A DNA stretch of 64,000 bases from Rhodobacter sp. CZR27 (GCF_002407205.1 NZ_CP023548.1:1326501-1390500); one strand, 5' to 3'; shown: positions 26,597 to 38,873, counted from the stretch's first letter. Program-made: numbers and translations. Notes: generated by a model not told the origin, from the letters alone.

Positions 26597-27409
26597 CTAG
26601 AAATTCGGCGAGGAGACCGTGAAGTGCAGCCGCGACCGGTCGGTGAGATAGAGGGCGGTGTAATACTCGATCGCCTGTGCCGCCGGGTTGAAGGCCACCG
26701 ATTCGATGCCGAGGACGGGCGTGCCTTCGGCCACGCCGAGCAGGGCGGCATCCTCGCCCAGCGCCGGGACGGCCTCGATCCAGCGCTCGGCCCGCGCGAG
26801 ACGCACGCCATACTGCCGGCCGATGGTGTCGTAGAGCGACCGGTTCTCCAGCGGCATCGCGTCAAGGCCCGGCACCACGCTTTCCAGCATCGCCCAGCGC
26901 ACGATCATCCGCGGGCTGCCCTCGACCGCCATGGCGCGATCGACGAAGACCAGCCGCGTGGTCTCCTCGATCCGCAGAAGCTTGCGGATGCGCGGCGGCG
27001 GAAGGCCGGTCTCTTGCCGCAGGATGCGCCGGGTGACCTGCTTGCGCTTGTCGGCCAGCTCGCCCGAGAAGCCCACGGTGGTGCCGACGAAGTCCTGCTC
27101 GTCCCGCCGCCCGGCCACGAAGGCCCCCTTGCCCTGCAGGCGGTAGATCAGCCCCTCGTTCACCATTTGCGACATTGCCTCGCGCACGACGGTGCGCGAC
27201 ACGCCGAAGCGGGCGCAGAGTTCCGCCTCCGAGGGCAGGCGGGCATGTTCCTGCAGCCCGTCCTCGAGGATGAGCGCGGTGAGCGAGGCCTTGACCTGCG
27301 CCCACAGCGGCGCATCCGCCTCGCGGTTGGTGGGGCGAAGGCGTTTCCCGAAGCTGCGGCTCGAGCCGACCGGCAAGCTGTCCTCTCCCCGTGCGCGGAA
27401 CATCGACAT
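26597..27409 (-). CDS. GntR-family (HutC/UTRA) regulator of the polyol locus
   Basis: A 270-residue protein. Residues 30-105 form a winged helix with LPSEAELCARFGVSRTVVREAM and a wing LQGKGAFVA (each recognisable as the GntR signature). Residues 120-265 are a UTRA ligand-binding domain, marking it as HutC-subfamily. It begins 3 bp after the glpD stop and is probably co-transcribed with it, so it likely senses a polyol or phosphorylated intermediate and controls both its own operon and the divergent kinase/ABC operon. Two ATGs (27409 and 27403) are possible starts. Characterised glp loci usually use a DeoR-type GlpR, so the regulator class is different here. Confidence 0.85.
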   Translation of the reverse strand: MSMFRARGEDSLPVGSSRSFGKRLRPTNREADAPLWAQVKASLTALILEDGLQEHARLPSEAELCARFGVSRTVVREAMSQMVNEGLIYRLQGKGAFVAGRRDEQDFVGTTVGFSGELADKRKQVTRRILRQETGLPPPRIRKLLRIEETTRLVFVDRAMAVEGSPRMIVRWAMLESVVPGLDAMPLENRSLYDTIGRQYGVRLARAERWIEAVPALGEDAALLGVAEGTPVLGIESVAFNPAAQAIEYYTALYLTDRSRLHFTVSSPNF

Positions 27410-27412
27410 GCT

Positions 27413-29107
27413 TCAGGCGATACTCATGCGGTGGCGTTCGCGCAACAGCGTCGCGGTGCGCTCGATCTCCGCGGCAAGCCGTGCCGCGTCCCAGCCGAGG
27501 CTGCGGGCGGCGACCGTGCCCACCTCGCGAAGGATCGCGCGGCTTGCATGGCCCTCGAACCCCATCAGGGTCCGGCGCAGGAGGATGTCATCCAGCCGCG
27601 CCACCCGTTCGGTCGCGCAGATCAGGCCGATCTCGGCCGGGCTGTAGTCCGGCAGCGCGTCGAATCGCGCAGGGTCGGCCGCCTCGGCTTCGGCCACGGC
27701 GCGGGCGCGGCTTCCGTAGCGGTCCACGAGCGTGGCGCAGCGGGCGGGCTGAAGGCCCGTCTCCTGCGCCAGATTGCGCGCCCAGGCCGCGCGCCCGGCT
27801 GCATCGAAGGGCAGGCCGCGGGCGCCGCCGATGGCGATGCCGGCCGTGCTCTGCCGCCGGCCGAGTCCGAGCCGTGCCAGCACGCGCCCGCTGACCTTTT
27901 CGGCAAAGGCGCGATAGGTGGTCCACTTGCCCCCGACAAGGGCCAGCGTCACGAAGGGCCGGTCGGCGGTGGGCGCGAATTCGTCGATGCGGTGGTCGCG
28001 GCTGATCGCGCCGGTCGCGCCGGCCTTCATGCGGGGCAGGGGGCGGACGCCGGCAAAGGCGAAGACGATGTCCGATCGCGAGAGGCGGACGCCGGGCAGG
28101 ATCGGGCGGAGCACCGCGAAGAGATAGTCGATCTCGGCCTCGGTGCAGAGCTTGTCGCCGGGATCGTCGCTGCGGATGTCGGTGGTGCCGAGCAGCACCC
28201 GGTCGCCGGACAGGCGATAGATCAGGCAGGCGCGGTGATCGTCGGTCTCGAAATAGAGCATCCGGTTGCCCAGATCCTCGGCCAGTTGCGCGTGGCGCAG
28301 CACGAGATGCGAGCCGCGCGTCCCGCCGATCAGCCGCTCGTTGAAGCCGAGGCCGGCCTGCACCTCGTCCACCCATGCGCCCGCCGCGTTGATCAGGATC
28401 TTCGGCGTGACCGTGAAGGTCTCGCCGGTCAGCTGGTCGGTCAGGGTTACCCGGCCCTGCGTCTGCCGCCCCGCACTGACGTGGTTGAGCGCGAGGGCCG
28501 GTTCGCAGTCCTCCTCGGCATCGGCCACCAGTTCCATCACCAGCCGCTCGGGATGCGAGATGCGCGCGTCGTAGTATTCCGCGACCGCCCGGATGTCGGG
28601 GGCCAGCCCGCCCAGTTCGCGCCGGGCCTGTCCGGCCGTCAGCAGCCGGTGATCCGGCATCGTCTGATGCGTCCGGCCGAAGGCATCGTAGAGCATCAGC
28701 CCCAGCTTCACCGCCACCGCACCCTTGCGCCCGGGCGTGCGGGTCAGCCGAAGAAGCCGCGCCCCCGCACCGAGCGTTCCCGCAAGCCAGCTGCGCAGCG
28801 GCACCCAGCAGGCCAGCGGATGCACGACATGGCAGGCGTTCCTGAGCAGCAGGTTGCGCTCGGTCAGCGACTCCCGCACCAGCGCGGCCTCGCCGGTTTC
28901 CAGATAGCGCAGCCCGCCGTGGATCAGCCGCGAGGGCGCGGCGCTCGTGCCCGAGGAGAAATCGCCCGCCTCGACCAGCAGCGCGGGCACGCCCTGCGCC
29001 GCAAGATCGCGGAAGACGCCGACGCCGTTGATCCCCCCTCCGACGATCAGGATGTCGGGCACGTCCCCGGCGCGCAGCCGGGCCAGCATCTCGTCGCGCA
29101 TGCGCAT
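27413..29107 (-). CDS. glpD: FAD-dependent glycerol-3-phosphate dehydrogenase
   Basis: A 564-residue protein with an N-terminal dinucleotide fold (DILIVGGGINGVGVFRDLA), the GlpD signature SRLIHGGLRYLETGE near residue 65 and RGSHLVLRH near residue 265; the C-terminal DAO_C domain fills the last 130 residues. It oxidises sn-glycerol 3-phosphate, or a closely related polyol phosphate such as erythritol phosphate, to the keto form and passes electrons to quinone at the inner membrane. The ATG at 29107 is fixed by GGGAGGACGCCCG; an upstream GTG at 29122 lies inside this ribosome site. It is divergent from the kinase operon and followed by the gntR gene. Confidence 0.9.
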   Translation of the reverse strand: MRMRDEMLARLRAGDVPDILIVGGGINGVGVFRDLAAQGVPALLVEAGDFSSGTSAAPSRLIHGGLRYLETGEAALVRESLTERNLLLRNACHVVHPLACWVPLRSWLAGTLGAGARLLRLTRTPGRKGAVAVKLGLMLYDAFGRTHQTMPDHRLLTAGQARRELGGLAPDIRAVAEYYDARISHPERLVMELVADAEEDCEPALALNHVSAGRQTQGRVTLTDQLTGETFTVTPKILINAAGAWVDEVQAGLGFNERLIGGTRGSHLVLRHAQLAEDLGNRMLYFETDDHRACLIYRLSGDRVLLGTTDIRSDDPGDKLCTEAEIDYLFAVLRPILPGVRLSRSDIVFAFAGVRPLPRMKAGATGAISRDHRIDEFAPTADRPFVTLALVGGKWTTYRAFAEKVSGRVLARLGLGRRQSTAGIAIGGARGLPFDAAGRAAWARNLAQETGLQPARCATLVDRYGSRARAVAEAEAADPARFDALPDYSPAEIGLICATERVARLDDILLRRTLMGFEGHASRAILREVGTVAARSLGWDAARLAAEIERTATLLRERHRMSIA

Positions 29108-29171
29108 CGGGCGTCCTCCCACGGTGGCCGCGGATCACACTGGCGCAGCGGTGCGGCGGTCGCAACTGGTA

Positions 29172-29183
29172 ATGACAAGTCAT
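29172..29183. promoter_or_regulatory. Candidate GntR operator (ATGAC-AA-GTCAT)
   Basis: A 5+2+5 dyad in the divergent glpD/kinase region. It contains ACAAGT, which recurs in the same orientation near 29324-29329 downstream of the putative kinase promoter. HutC-type regulators often recognise CTTGT/ACAAG half-sites, so both copies are candidate sites for the GntR regulator encoded next to glpD. Confidence 0.35.
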
Positions 29184-29284
29184 GATACTTTCGTCGGAGT
29201 CCCGCGCGGGATTATGGCGGTCTGGATCACTAAACGATTGCAGGGCAGGGGTTTACCAAACCGGAGACATTGAACTCATCTTTC

Positions 29285-29312
29285 TTGACAGGCTCCGGAA
29301 CGCGTGTAGCCT
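29285..29312 (+). promoter_or_regulatory. Sigma70-like promoter of the kinase/ABC operon
   Basis: A perfect TTGACA (29285-29290), 16-base spacer and TAGCCT (29307-29312) precede the kinase ATG by about 67 bases. The second ACAAGT element lies directly after it, where a bound repressor would block initiation. Confidence 0.42.
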
Positions 29313-29379
29313 CAACTCATCACTACAAGTTGGCGAGCCACGGGATGGGAGGCCCGCGCCAGCAGCAGGGAGGTGACTC

Positions 29380-30915
29380 ATGCAGGACCGTGTGATCGGC
29401 ATCGATGCCGGTGGCACCATGACGAAGGCCGCGCTGTTCGATCTTTCGGGCCGCGAACTGGCCTGCGCGCGGCGCAAGAACGTCATGGCCTTTCCCATGC
29501 CCGGCTGGACCGAGCGCGATGCGGACGCCATGTGGGCGGCCGCTGCGGGCGCGGTGCGCGAGGTGCTGGAGATCTCCGGCACCGGGCCGGGCCGGATCGC
29601 CGCCGTCAGCGTGGCGGGCTATGGCAGCGGACTCTATCTGCTGGGCGGGGAGGGGCAGGTGGTGCGCCCCGGCATCGTCTCGACCGACAGCCGCGCGGCG
29701 GGCATCGTGGCCGAATGGACGGCCTCGGGCCTCGGCCAGCTGGTCGAGCCGCTGATCCAGCAGCGCCTCTGGCCCGGCCAGAGCCTCGTCCTGCTGGCCT
29801 GGCTGCAGCGGCACGAGCCGCAGTCGATGGCGCGGACGCACCGGATCTCGTTCTGCAAGGATTTCCTGCGCACCCGGCTTTGCGGCGACATGTCCACCGA
29901 TCCGACCGATGCCGGGATCGCGGGGCTGATCGACGTGACCACGGGGCGCTATGCGCGGGATGCCTTCCGGCTGCTCGGCCTCGAGGGCTGGCTGGAGAAG
30001 CTGCCCGAGATCGGCCCCCCGGACGAGGTGGTGGGCCATGTCTCCGACGAGGCCGCGGCGCTGACCGGCCTGCTGGCGGGCACGCCGGTGGTGCGGGGCG
30101 CGGTGGACGTGACGGCCGCCGCCATGGCCTCGGGCGTGATGCGCGAGGACCAGATGAGCGTGGTGGCGGGAACCTTCAGCATCAACTCCACCCTGCGCGC
30201 CAGCCCGCGGCAGAGCATCTCGCCCTTCCTGCAGAGCGCCTACCCGCTGGGCGGGTATCTCGCGACCGAAGGCGCCGCCACCTCGGCCTCGAACCTCGAA
30301 TGGCTGGTCAAGACCATGCTTGGCCATGGCGGCGCGCTGCCGGGGGATCTGGCGGGCGGCCTTTACGACGTGGTCAACGATGCGGTCCTTCGCCGGCGGG
30401 GGCAGCCGCGGGACGCGCTGTTCTTCCCGTTCCTGTTCGGCGGGCCGGACGGCGCGCCGGCGGGGCTGCTCGGGATGACTGCCGACTACAGCTTCGACGA
30501 CATCATGCTGGCGGTGTTCGAGGGGATCGTCTTCGCCCACAAGGTCGATATCGACCGGCTGCTGTCGGGCAATGACGCCGCCCGCCCCGCGGTGATCCGC
30601 CTTGCCGGCGGCGCCTCGCGCAGCGCGATCTGGTCCGAGATGTTCGCCGACATCCTCGACCTGCCGGTCGAGGTGCCGGAGGGATCGGAACTCGGCGCGC
30701 TCGGCGTGGCGATCTGTGCCGCCGCCGCGGTCGGCGCGCATGGCTCTCTGAACGAGGCTGTCTCCGCGATGGCCCGCACCTCGCGCCGGCACGAGGTGGA
30801 GCGCCACCGCGGCGCCGCCCATCGCGCCAAGTATCCCCGCTACCGCGCCATGACCGAGGCGATGGCGCAGGCCTGGCGCAGCCCCTCGCGGATGTCGGAG
30901 ACCTGCCATGCTTGA
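29380..30915 (+). CDS. FGGY-family carbohydrate (polyol or ketose) kinase
   Basis: A 511-residue protein with the ASKHA nucleotide-binding pattern: IGIDAGGTMTKAALFDLSG at the N-terminus, the FGGY middle part with TDSRAAG and the C-terminal LAGGASRSAIWSEMFADILD signature (shown here in its core LAGGASRS). It phosphorylates a sugar or polyol from ATP in the cytoplasm. The sequence is closer to xylulokinase/erythritol-kinase-like members than to GlpK, whose typical motifs I do not see. AGGGAGGTGACTC directly precedes the ATG. It is first in an eight-gene operon with the ABC transporter, so it probably acts on the imported compound, with GlpD acting next. Confidence 0.85.
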   Translation: MQDRVIGIDAGGTMTKAALFDLSGRELACARRKNVMAFPMPGWTERDADAMWAAAAGAVREVLEISGTGPGRIAAVSVAGYGSGLYLLGGEGQVVRPGIVSTDSRAAGIVAEWTASGLGQLVEPLIQQRLWPGQSLVLLAWLQRHEPQSMARTHRISFCKDFLRTRLCGDMSTDPTDAGIAGLIDVTTGRYARDAFRLLGLEGWLEKLPEIGPPDEVVGHVSDEAAALTGLLAGTPVVRGAVDVTAAAMASGVMREDQMSVVAGTFSINSTLRASPRQSISPFLQSAYPLGGYLATEGAATSASNLEWLVKTMLGHGGALPGDLAGGLYDVVNDAVLRRRGQPRDALFFPFLFGGPDGAPAGLLGMTADYSFDDIMLAVFEGIVFAHKVDIDRLLSGNDAARPAVIRLAGGASRSAIWSEMFADILDLPVEVPEGSELGALGVAICAAAAVGAHGSLNEAVSAMARTSRRHEVERHRGAAHRAKYPRYRAMTEAMAQAWRSPSRMSETCHA

Positions 30916-31993
30916 GCTGAAGGGCGTGAGCCGCGTCTCGGGCGGGCAGACCCACATCCACCCCACCGATCTCGTGCTGCGGAAGGGCACGATGAACGTC
31001 CTGCTGGGGCCGACGCTGGCGGGCAAGACCTCGCTGATGCGGCTGATGGCGGGGCTCGATGCGCCGTCGGCGGGGCGGGTGTTCTGGGACGGGCAGGACG
31101 TGACCGGCGTCCGGGTGCAGGACCGCCGCGTGGCGATGGTCTACCAGCAGTTCATCAACTACCCATCGATGAGCGTCTTCGACAACATCGCCTCGCCCTT
31201 GCGGCTGATGGGCCGGTCCCGGTCCGAGATCGACCGGGCGGTGAACGAGACCGCCGGCATGCTGAAGCTGACCCCGCTTCTCGGCCGCAAGCCGCTGGAG
31301 CTGTCGGGTGGCCAGCAGCAGCGCTGCGCGCTGGCCCGCGCGCTGGTCAAGGGCGCCGGGCTGGTGCTTCTGGACGAGCCGCTGGCCAACCTCGACTACA
31401 AGCTGCGCGAGGAGTTGCGGCTGGAAATCCCCCGGATCTTCGAGGCTTCGGGCGCGATCTTCGTCTATGCCACGACCGAGCCCGAGGAGGCGCTGCTGCT
31501 GGGCGGCAACACCGCGACGCTCTGGCAGGGGCGGGTGACGCAGTTCGGCCCCTCCACCCGCGTCTATCGCCAGCCCGCGGATGCGGTGACGGCGCGCGTC
31601 TTCAGCGATCCGCCGATGAACTTCACCCCCTGCCGGAAGGAGGGTCCCCGCCTGCGCTTCGGCCACGGCGTGCAGGCCCCGGCGGACGGCCCCTTCGCCC
31701 GCCTCCCCGACGGCGACTATTTGGCGGGGTTCCGCGCCAACCACCTGCACATGAACGTCCATTCCGGCGCGGCGCTGGAATTCCGCTGCACGCTCGGCGT
31801 GTCCGAGATCACCGGGTCGGAGACGTTCCTGCACCTGACCCACGGCCCCGACCGCTGGGTGGCGCTGGTGCACGGAGTCCACGACCTGCCACCGGGCGGC
31901 GAGGTGAGCCTGTGGCTCGATTGCGCCCATGTCTACCTGTTCGGCGCGAGTGGCGATCTTGTCGCCCCCGCCGCCTATGCGCTTGCCGCCTGA
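30908..31993 (+). CDS. ABC transporter ATPase, GlpS-like (H-loop histidine missing)
   Basis: A 361-residue MalK-type ATPase with a C-terminal TOBE-like domain from about residue 240. Walker A reads GPTLAGKTS (34-42), the Q-loop YQQF is at 79-82, the signature LSGGQ is intact at 132-136 and Walker B LLDEP ends at 158. The switch region reads YATTEPEEA: where MalK-type proteins have THD, this one has Thr190, so the catalytic H-loop histidine is absent. It overlaps the kinase gene by 8 bp. It would pair with the ATPase encoded next. The gene order matches the rhizobial glycerol transporter GlpSTPQV, which fits polyol import. Confidence 0.87.
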   Translation: MLELKGVSRVSGGQTHIHPTDLVLRKGTMNVLLGPTLAGKTSLMRLMAGLDAPSAGRVFWDGQDVTGVRVQDRRVAMVYQQFINYPSMSVFDNIASPLRLMGRSRSEIDRAVNETAGMLKLTPLLGRKPLELSGGQQQRCALARALVKGAGLVLLDEPLANLDYKLREELRLEIPRIFEASGAIFVYATTEPEEALLLGGNTATLWQGRVTQFGPSTRVYRQPADAVTARVFSDPPMNFTPCRKEGPRLRFGHGVQAPADGPFARLPDGDYLAGFRANHLHMNVHSGAALEFRCTLGVSEITGSETFLHLTHGPDRWVALVHGVHDLPPGGEVSLWLDCAHVYLFGASGDLVAPAAYALAA

Positions 31994-32002
31994 GGAGCAC
32001 CG

Positions 32003-33090
32003 ATGGCCCGCATCACGCTTTCCAACCTCGCCCACAGCTACTTTCCCCATCCGCGGGGCGAGCAGGACTTCGCACTCAAGACCATGGACCATGTCTGGGA
32101 GGACGGCGGCGCCTATGCGCTGCTGGGCTCGTCGGGCTGCGGCAAGACAACGCTTCTGAACATCATCTCGGGGCTGCGGCGGCCGTCGCAGGGCAGGGTG
32201 CTGTTCGGCGAAACGGACGTGACCGACGCCCCCACGGCCCAGCGCAACATCGCGCAGGTGTTCCAGTTCCCGGTGGTCTACGACACGATGACGGTGCGCG
32301 AGAACCTCGCCTTCCCGCTGCGGAACCGCGGCATGTCCGCGGCCTACATCAAGGCCCGCGTGAACCAGATCGCCGCCATGACCGGCATGGAGGCGATGCT
32401 CGACCGCAAGGCCCGGGGCCTGACCGCCGACGCCAAGCAGAAGATCAGCCTCGGCCGCGGCATGGTCCGCGAGGACGTGAATGCGATCCTGTTCGACGAG
32501 CCGCTGACCGTCATCGACCCGCACATGAAATGGGAGCTGCGGACCCAGCTGAAGCAGCTGCACCGCGAATTCGGCCATACGATGATCTACGTCACCCACG
32601 ACCAGACCGAGGCGCTGACCTTCGCCGACAAGGTCGTGGTCATGTATGACGGCCGCGTGGTGCAGATGGGCACGCCCGAGGAACTGTTCGAGCGCCCGGC
32701 CCACACCTTCGTCGGCTATTTCATCGGCTCGCCCGGAATGAACCTGTTCGACGCCGAGGTTTCGGGGCCGCTCGCCCGGATCGGCGCCCACGTCATTCCC
32801 CTTGGCGCGGACTACGGCCGACCCGAGGGGCGCATCCAGATCGGCATCCGCCCCGAATTCGTGCAGTTCATCGACGGCCCGGGCCTTCCCGTCACCGTCA
32901 CGCGCATCGAGGACGTGGGCCGGCACCGCATCGTCCGCGCCCGGCTGGGCGCGACCGAACTGTCCGCCGTCCTGCCCGAGGGGGTGCCGCTGCCGGCCGG
33001 CGACGCGCGCGTCACCTTCCTGCCCGACCGCATCGGGGTCTTTGCCGACGACTGGCGGCTTGCCCCCCGCGCCCTGCAAAGGATTGCCTG

Positions 33091-33091
<1 letters not shown>
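32003..33091 (+). CDS. ABC transporter ATPase, GlpT-like (signature motif degenerate)
   Basis: A 362-residue ATPase, the partner of the preceding one. Walker A is canonical (GSSGCGKTT, 42-50), Walker B is LFDEP (163-167) and the switch histidine is present in YVTHD (His199). The ABC signature, however, reads LTADAKQK at 140-147 in place of LSGGQxQR. A TOBE-like domain fills the C-terminus. With the GlpS-like partner, a heterodimer would have one proper ATP site (this Walker A and His plus the partner's LSGGQ) and one defective site. It begins 9 bp after the previous stop and its TGATG end couples to the permease gene. Confidence 0.88.
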
Positions 33092-33968
<877 letters not shown>

Positions 33969-33972
<4 letters not shown>

Positions 33973-34838
33973 CCGCCGTCTCCATGCCCCTCGCCGCCTC
34001 CGGCACCCGCGCCCGGCCCCGCGATGCCGCCCGCACCCGGAGCCTGATCGCCGGCGCCTTCCTGATCGCCTACCTGCTGTTCCTGCTGATCCCGATCTAC
34101 TGGCTCGTGAACATGAGCCTGAAGCCGAATTCCGAGATCATGAGCAGCGTGAACCTGATCCCCGAGACGCCGACGCTGGCGAACTATGCCCGCATCTTCG
34201 GCGACTCGACCTGGTACATGGGCTATGTCCACAGCCTGATCTACGTGGTGATGAACACGGCCATCTCGATCACCGTGGCGCTGCCGGCGGCCTATGCCTT
34301 CAGCCGCTACAGCTTCACCGGCGACAAGCACCTGTTCTTCTGGCTCTTGACCAACCGCATGGCGCCCCCCGCCGTCTTCGCGCTGCCCTTCTTCCAGCTC
34401 TATTCCTCGGTTGGCCTCTTCGACACCCATATCGCGGTGGCGCTGGCGCATTGCCTGTTCAACGTGCCTTTGGCGGTCTGGATCCTCGAGGGCTTCATGC
34501 GTGGCGTCCCGAAGGAGATCGACGAGACCGCCTATATCGACGGCTATTCCTTCCCGCGCTTCTTCCTGACCATCTTCCTGCCGCTGATCGGCTCGGGCGT
34601 GGGGGTGGCGGCCTTCTTCTGTTTCATGTTCAGCTGGGTGGACCTGCTGATCAGCCGCACGCTGACCTCGGTCAACGTCAAGACCATCGGGGTGGCGATG
34701 ACGCGAACCTCCTCGGCCACCGGGCTCGATTACGGGACGCTGGCGGCGGCGGGCGTGCTGACCATCATCCCCGGCGCGCTCGTGATCTGGTTCGTCCGCA
34801 ACTACATCGCGAAGGGCTTCGCCCTGGGGAGGGTGTGA
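33969..34838 (+). CDS. ABC transporter permease, GlpQ-like
   Basis: A 289-residue MalG/UgpE-class permease: six hydrophobic segments and an EAA loop reading KEIDETAYIDGYSFPRFF near residue 185, with the typical MSLKPNSEI periplasmic entry after the first helix. It overlaps the upstream permease by ATGA and the downstream gene by TGATG, so the subunits are translationally coupled. It is the second half of the importer channel. Confidence 0.9.
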
Positions 34839-35227
34839 TGCGCGCGCTGGTTCCCCTTGGCCTTCTGGCCCTCATGGGCGGATCGCTGGCGGCCCTTGTC
34901 GCCGCCGTGCCGCGGACGGGGGACGGGTTCGACTGGTTCGGCCAGATGGTCGAGGGCGGCTGGATGGCCTGGAGCTTCCCCGTCGCCTTCTTCTTCTGGT
35001 TGATCGGAAGCCTGCTGATCCTGATGACGGTGCTTGCCGTGAAATACCCCGAGACGCCGCGCGTCGGCGTGTTGCGGATCGAGACGACCCGTGGCGACCG
35101 GCTGTTCATCTCGCTGCTGGGCTCGGCCTTCATCGCGCTGATCTGGCTCGGCCTGATGGGCACGCCGCTCTGGGGCGCGCTGGCGCTTTGCCTGATCTAC
35201 GCTGCGGCGGTCTTCCGCTGGGTGTGA
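34838..35227 (+). CDS. DUF2160 small membrane protein of the polyol ABC operon
   Basis: A 129-residue protein with four hydrophobic segments and a central cytoplasmic loop (RIETTRGDRLF). Genes of this family sit between the permeases and the binding protein in GlpSTPQV-type operons (often called glpU in rhizobia, by recall). It may be an accessory transporter subunit; no function is established. The start shares bases with the preceding stop (TGATG), and the binding protein gene follows after 53 bp. Confidence 0.82.
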   Translation: MRALVPLGLLALMGGSLAALVAAVPRTGDGFDWFGQMVEGGWMAWSFPVAFFFWLIGSLLILMTVLAVKYPETPRVGVLRIETTRGDRLFISLLGSAFIALIWLGLMGTPLWGALALCLIYAAAVFRWV

Positions 35228-35280
35228 CCCCACGCCGGGGGGACGTCCCGGCCAACCATCCAACTCTGGGAGGAGACGGA

Positions 35281-37005
<1,725 letters not shown>

Positions 37006-37010
37006 CCGAT

Positions 37011-37032
37011 CGGGGGCGGGCGACCGCCCCCG
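37011..37032 (+). terminator. Intercistronic hairpin after the binding-protein gene
   Basis: A perfect 9-bp stem, CGGGGGCGG with CCGCCCCCG around GCGA, starts 5 bp past the binding-protein stop. Such hairpins commonly stabilise the abundant binding-protein message or reduce readthrough into the next gene, here the ThDP enzyme. Confidence 0.5.
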
Positions 37033-37082
37033 GCATTCCCTCGCGGGCGCGCCCGCCCGCCGATTGCCTCAGGAGTAGACAG

Positions 37083-38873
37083 ATGATGGACGCGAAGCCC
37101 CATGTCGGGGATCTCGTGGCAGAGATGCTCGCCCAGTCGGGTGTGGAATATGTTTTCGGGATGCCGGGCGGGCAGACCACGGCGCTGCATGACGGGATCT
37201 CGCGCCGCACGGACCGCATCCGTCACATCCTGATGCGCGACGAAAGGAACGCAGCCTATGCCGCCGACGCTTATGCCCGGCTGACCGGCAAGCCCGGCGT
37301 CTGCGACGTGACGGTGGGGCCTGGCGCGAACCTGCTGCCGGCGGGCTTTCTCGAGGCGTTGAACGCCTCGATCCCGATGGTGGGCATCATCGGGGAACTG
37401 CCGCTCGACTGGCTGCCGCTGAAGGAGAAGGGCATCGCGAGCCAGGGCTTCGACCAGCTTTCCTTCTTCAAGACCTGCTCGAAGGAGGCGTTCCTGGTGC
37501 CCTCGATCTGGGCGCTGCCCGAGCTGATCCGCACCGCCTTCCGCATCGCCACCGCCCCGCGCCCCGGTCCCGTGGCGCTCATCATCCCGCACGACATCTT
37601 CGACGCGGACTGGGACCCGAAGATCCTTCCCGTGAAGGTCGATGACCGGAGCCGCCGCATCCCCTACCTGCGCAGCGTGGCGCCGGCCGCCGAGATCGCG
37701 GCCGCCGCCGACCTGATCCGCAAGGCGAGGCGCCCGGCGCTGGTCTGCGGCGGCGGCGTCCACGGCTCCGATGCGGCCGATATCGTGACCGCCTTCGCGG
37801 ACCGGCTGGGCGGCCTCGTCTGCACCAGCCTTTCCGGCAAGGGCGCGGTGCCCGAGACGCGCGCCTATGCGGCGGGCGTGCTCAATCCGCTCGGCTCGGC
37901 CGCGGCGATCGAGCTGATCCAGGAGGCCGACCTGATCATCTGGTGCGGCTCGAAGGTCAGCCAGAACACCGGCATGAACTGGACGCTGCCCACGCCCGAG
38001 CAATCCACCATCACCATCGACTTCGACCCGCTGGAGCATGGCCGCACCTTCCGCCCCACCGTGGCGCTGCTGGGCGACGTGCGCGAGACGGTCGCGGCGC
38101 TCGATGCGGTGCTGGGCGAAAGGAACGGCCACAACCCCGACTGGATGACGCGTATCGCCGAGGTGAAGGCGCGCTGTGATGCGGTGAAGGCCGAGGAGAT
38201 GGCCTCGGACCAGATCCCGGTCATCCCGCCGCGCGTCATGGCCGAGCTGGGCCGGCGGCTGGGCGAGGATGACATCGTCGTGTCCGATGCCTCGTTCGCG
38301 GCGGGCTGGATCGCGGGCTACCTGCCGGCGAAGCGGCCGGGGCGCCAGTTCCTGTTCGCGCGCGGGCAGGGGGGGCTGGGCTATTCGGTGCCGGGCGCCA
38401 TCGGGGCCGCCGCCGTGGCGCCGAAAGGTGCGCGGGTGGTGACGCTGGCGGGCGACGGCGCCTTTTCCTACACCATCGGCGAACTCGCCACGCAGGCGCA
38501 GTATGGGCAGAAGATCGTCAACATCGTGATCAACAACGGCAAGCTGGGGTGGATCCAGCTTTGGCAGGAAATCTTTTTCAAGAACGTCCAGTCGGCAGAG
38601 CTGGAAACCCAGAGCGTGGTGCCCGGCTATGCCGCCGCCGCCAGCGGGCTGGGGCTGAAGGGGATCTACGTTTCAAATCCCGCCGATATCGGCGCCGCGC
38701 TGGACGAAGCCTTCGCCCATGACGGACCCTCGGTGGTCGAAGTTCGCATCGACGACCGCGCGACGCCGATCCACTCGTTCAAGCGACGCATGCGCGAGAG
38801 CGAGGACAAGCCGCGTCCGCGGCCCGGCACGGTCTACAAGCTGCGCGACTGGAAGGTCTCGCCGGATCTGTAA
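37083..38873 (+). CDS. Thiamine-diphosphate-dependent enzyme, acetolactate-synthase-like
   Basis: A 596-residue protein with the three domains of the family. The PYR domain shows EYVFGMPGGQTTAL and the ThDP-activating glutamate in RDERNAAYAADAYA. The central domain covers about residues 195-345. The PP domain shows the cofactor motif GDGAFSYTIGEL ending in NNGKLG. This chemistry cleaves or joins carbon chains next to a carbonyl. Sequence cues do not match glyoxylate carboligase, IolD or Xsc well, so the exact reaction is open. It begins 77 bp after the binding-protein gene on the same strand, with AGGAGTAG as ribosome site, and so may act on the imported polyol's keto product. Confidence 0.8.
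   Translation: MMDAKPHVGDLVAEMLAQSGVEYVFGMPGGQTTALHDGISRRTDRIRHILMRDERNAAYAADAYARLTGKPGVCDVTVGPGANLLPAGFLEALNASIPMVGIIGELPLDWLPLKEKGIASQGFDQLSFFKTCSKEAFLVPSIWALPELIRTAFRIATAPRPGPVALIIPHDIFDADWDPKILPVKVDDRSRRIPYLRSVAPAAEIAAAADLIRKARRPALVCGGGVHGSDAADIVTAFADRLGGLVCTSLSGKGAVPETRAYAAGVLNPLGSAAAIELIQEADLIIWCGSKVSQNTGMNWTLPTPEQSTITIDFDPLEHGRTFRPTVALLGDVRETVAALDAVLGERNGHNPDWMTRIAEVKARCDAVKAEEMASDQIPVIPPRVMAELGRRLGEDDIVVSDASFAAGWIAGYLPAKRPGRQFLFARGQGGLGYSVPGAIGAAAVAPKGARVVTLAGDGAFSYTIGELATQAQYGQKIVNIVINNGKLGWIQLWQEIFFKNVQSAELETQSVVPGYAAAASGLGLKGIYVSNPADIGAALDEAFAHDGPSVVEVRIDDRATPIHSFKRRMRESEDKPRPRPGTVYKLRDWKVSPDL

Noticed and set aside
26624..29185. An 853-codon plus-strand open frame opposite gntR and glpD
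   Set aside because: It is the mirror of two clear genes, with low-complexity Arg/Ala/Gly composition.
29380..30915. Naming the kinase glpK
   Set aside because: Context is glycerol-like, but the sequence fits other FGGY kinases better and GlpK motifs were not recognised.
30503..33079. An 858-codon minus-strand open frame opposite the kinase and ATPase genes
   Set aside because: It is antisense to intact ABC transporter genes with overlapping starts; no domain or ribosome site was seen.
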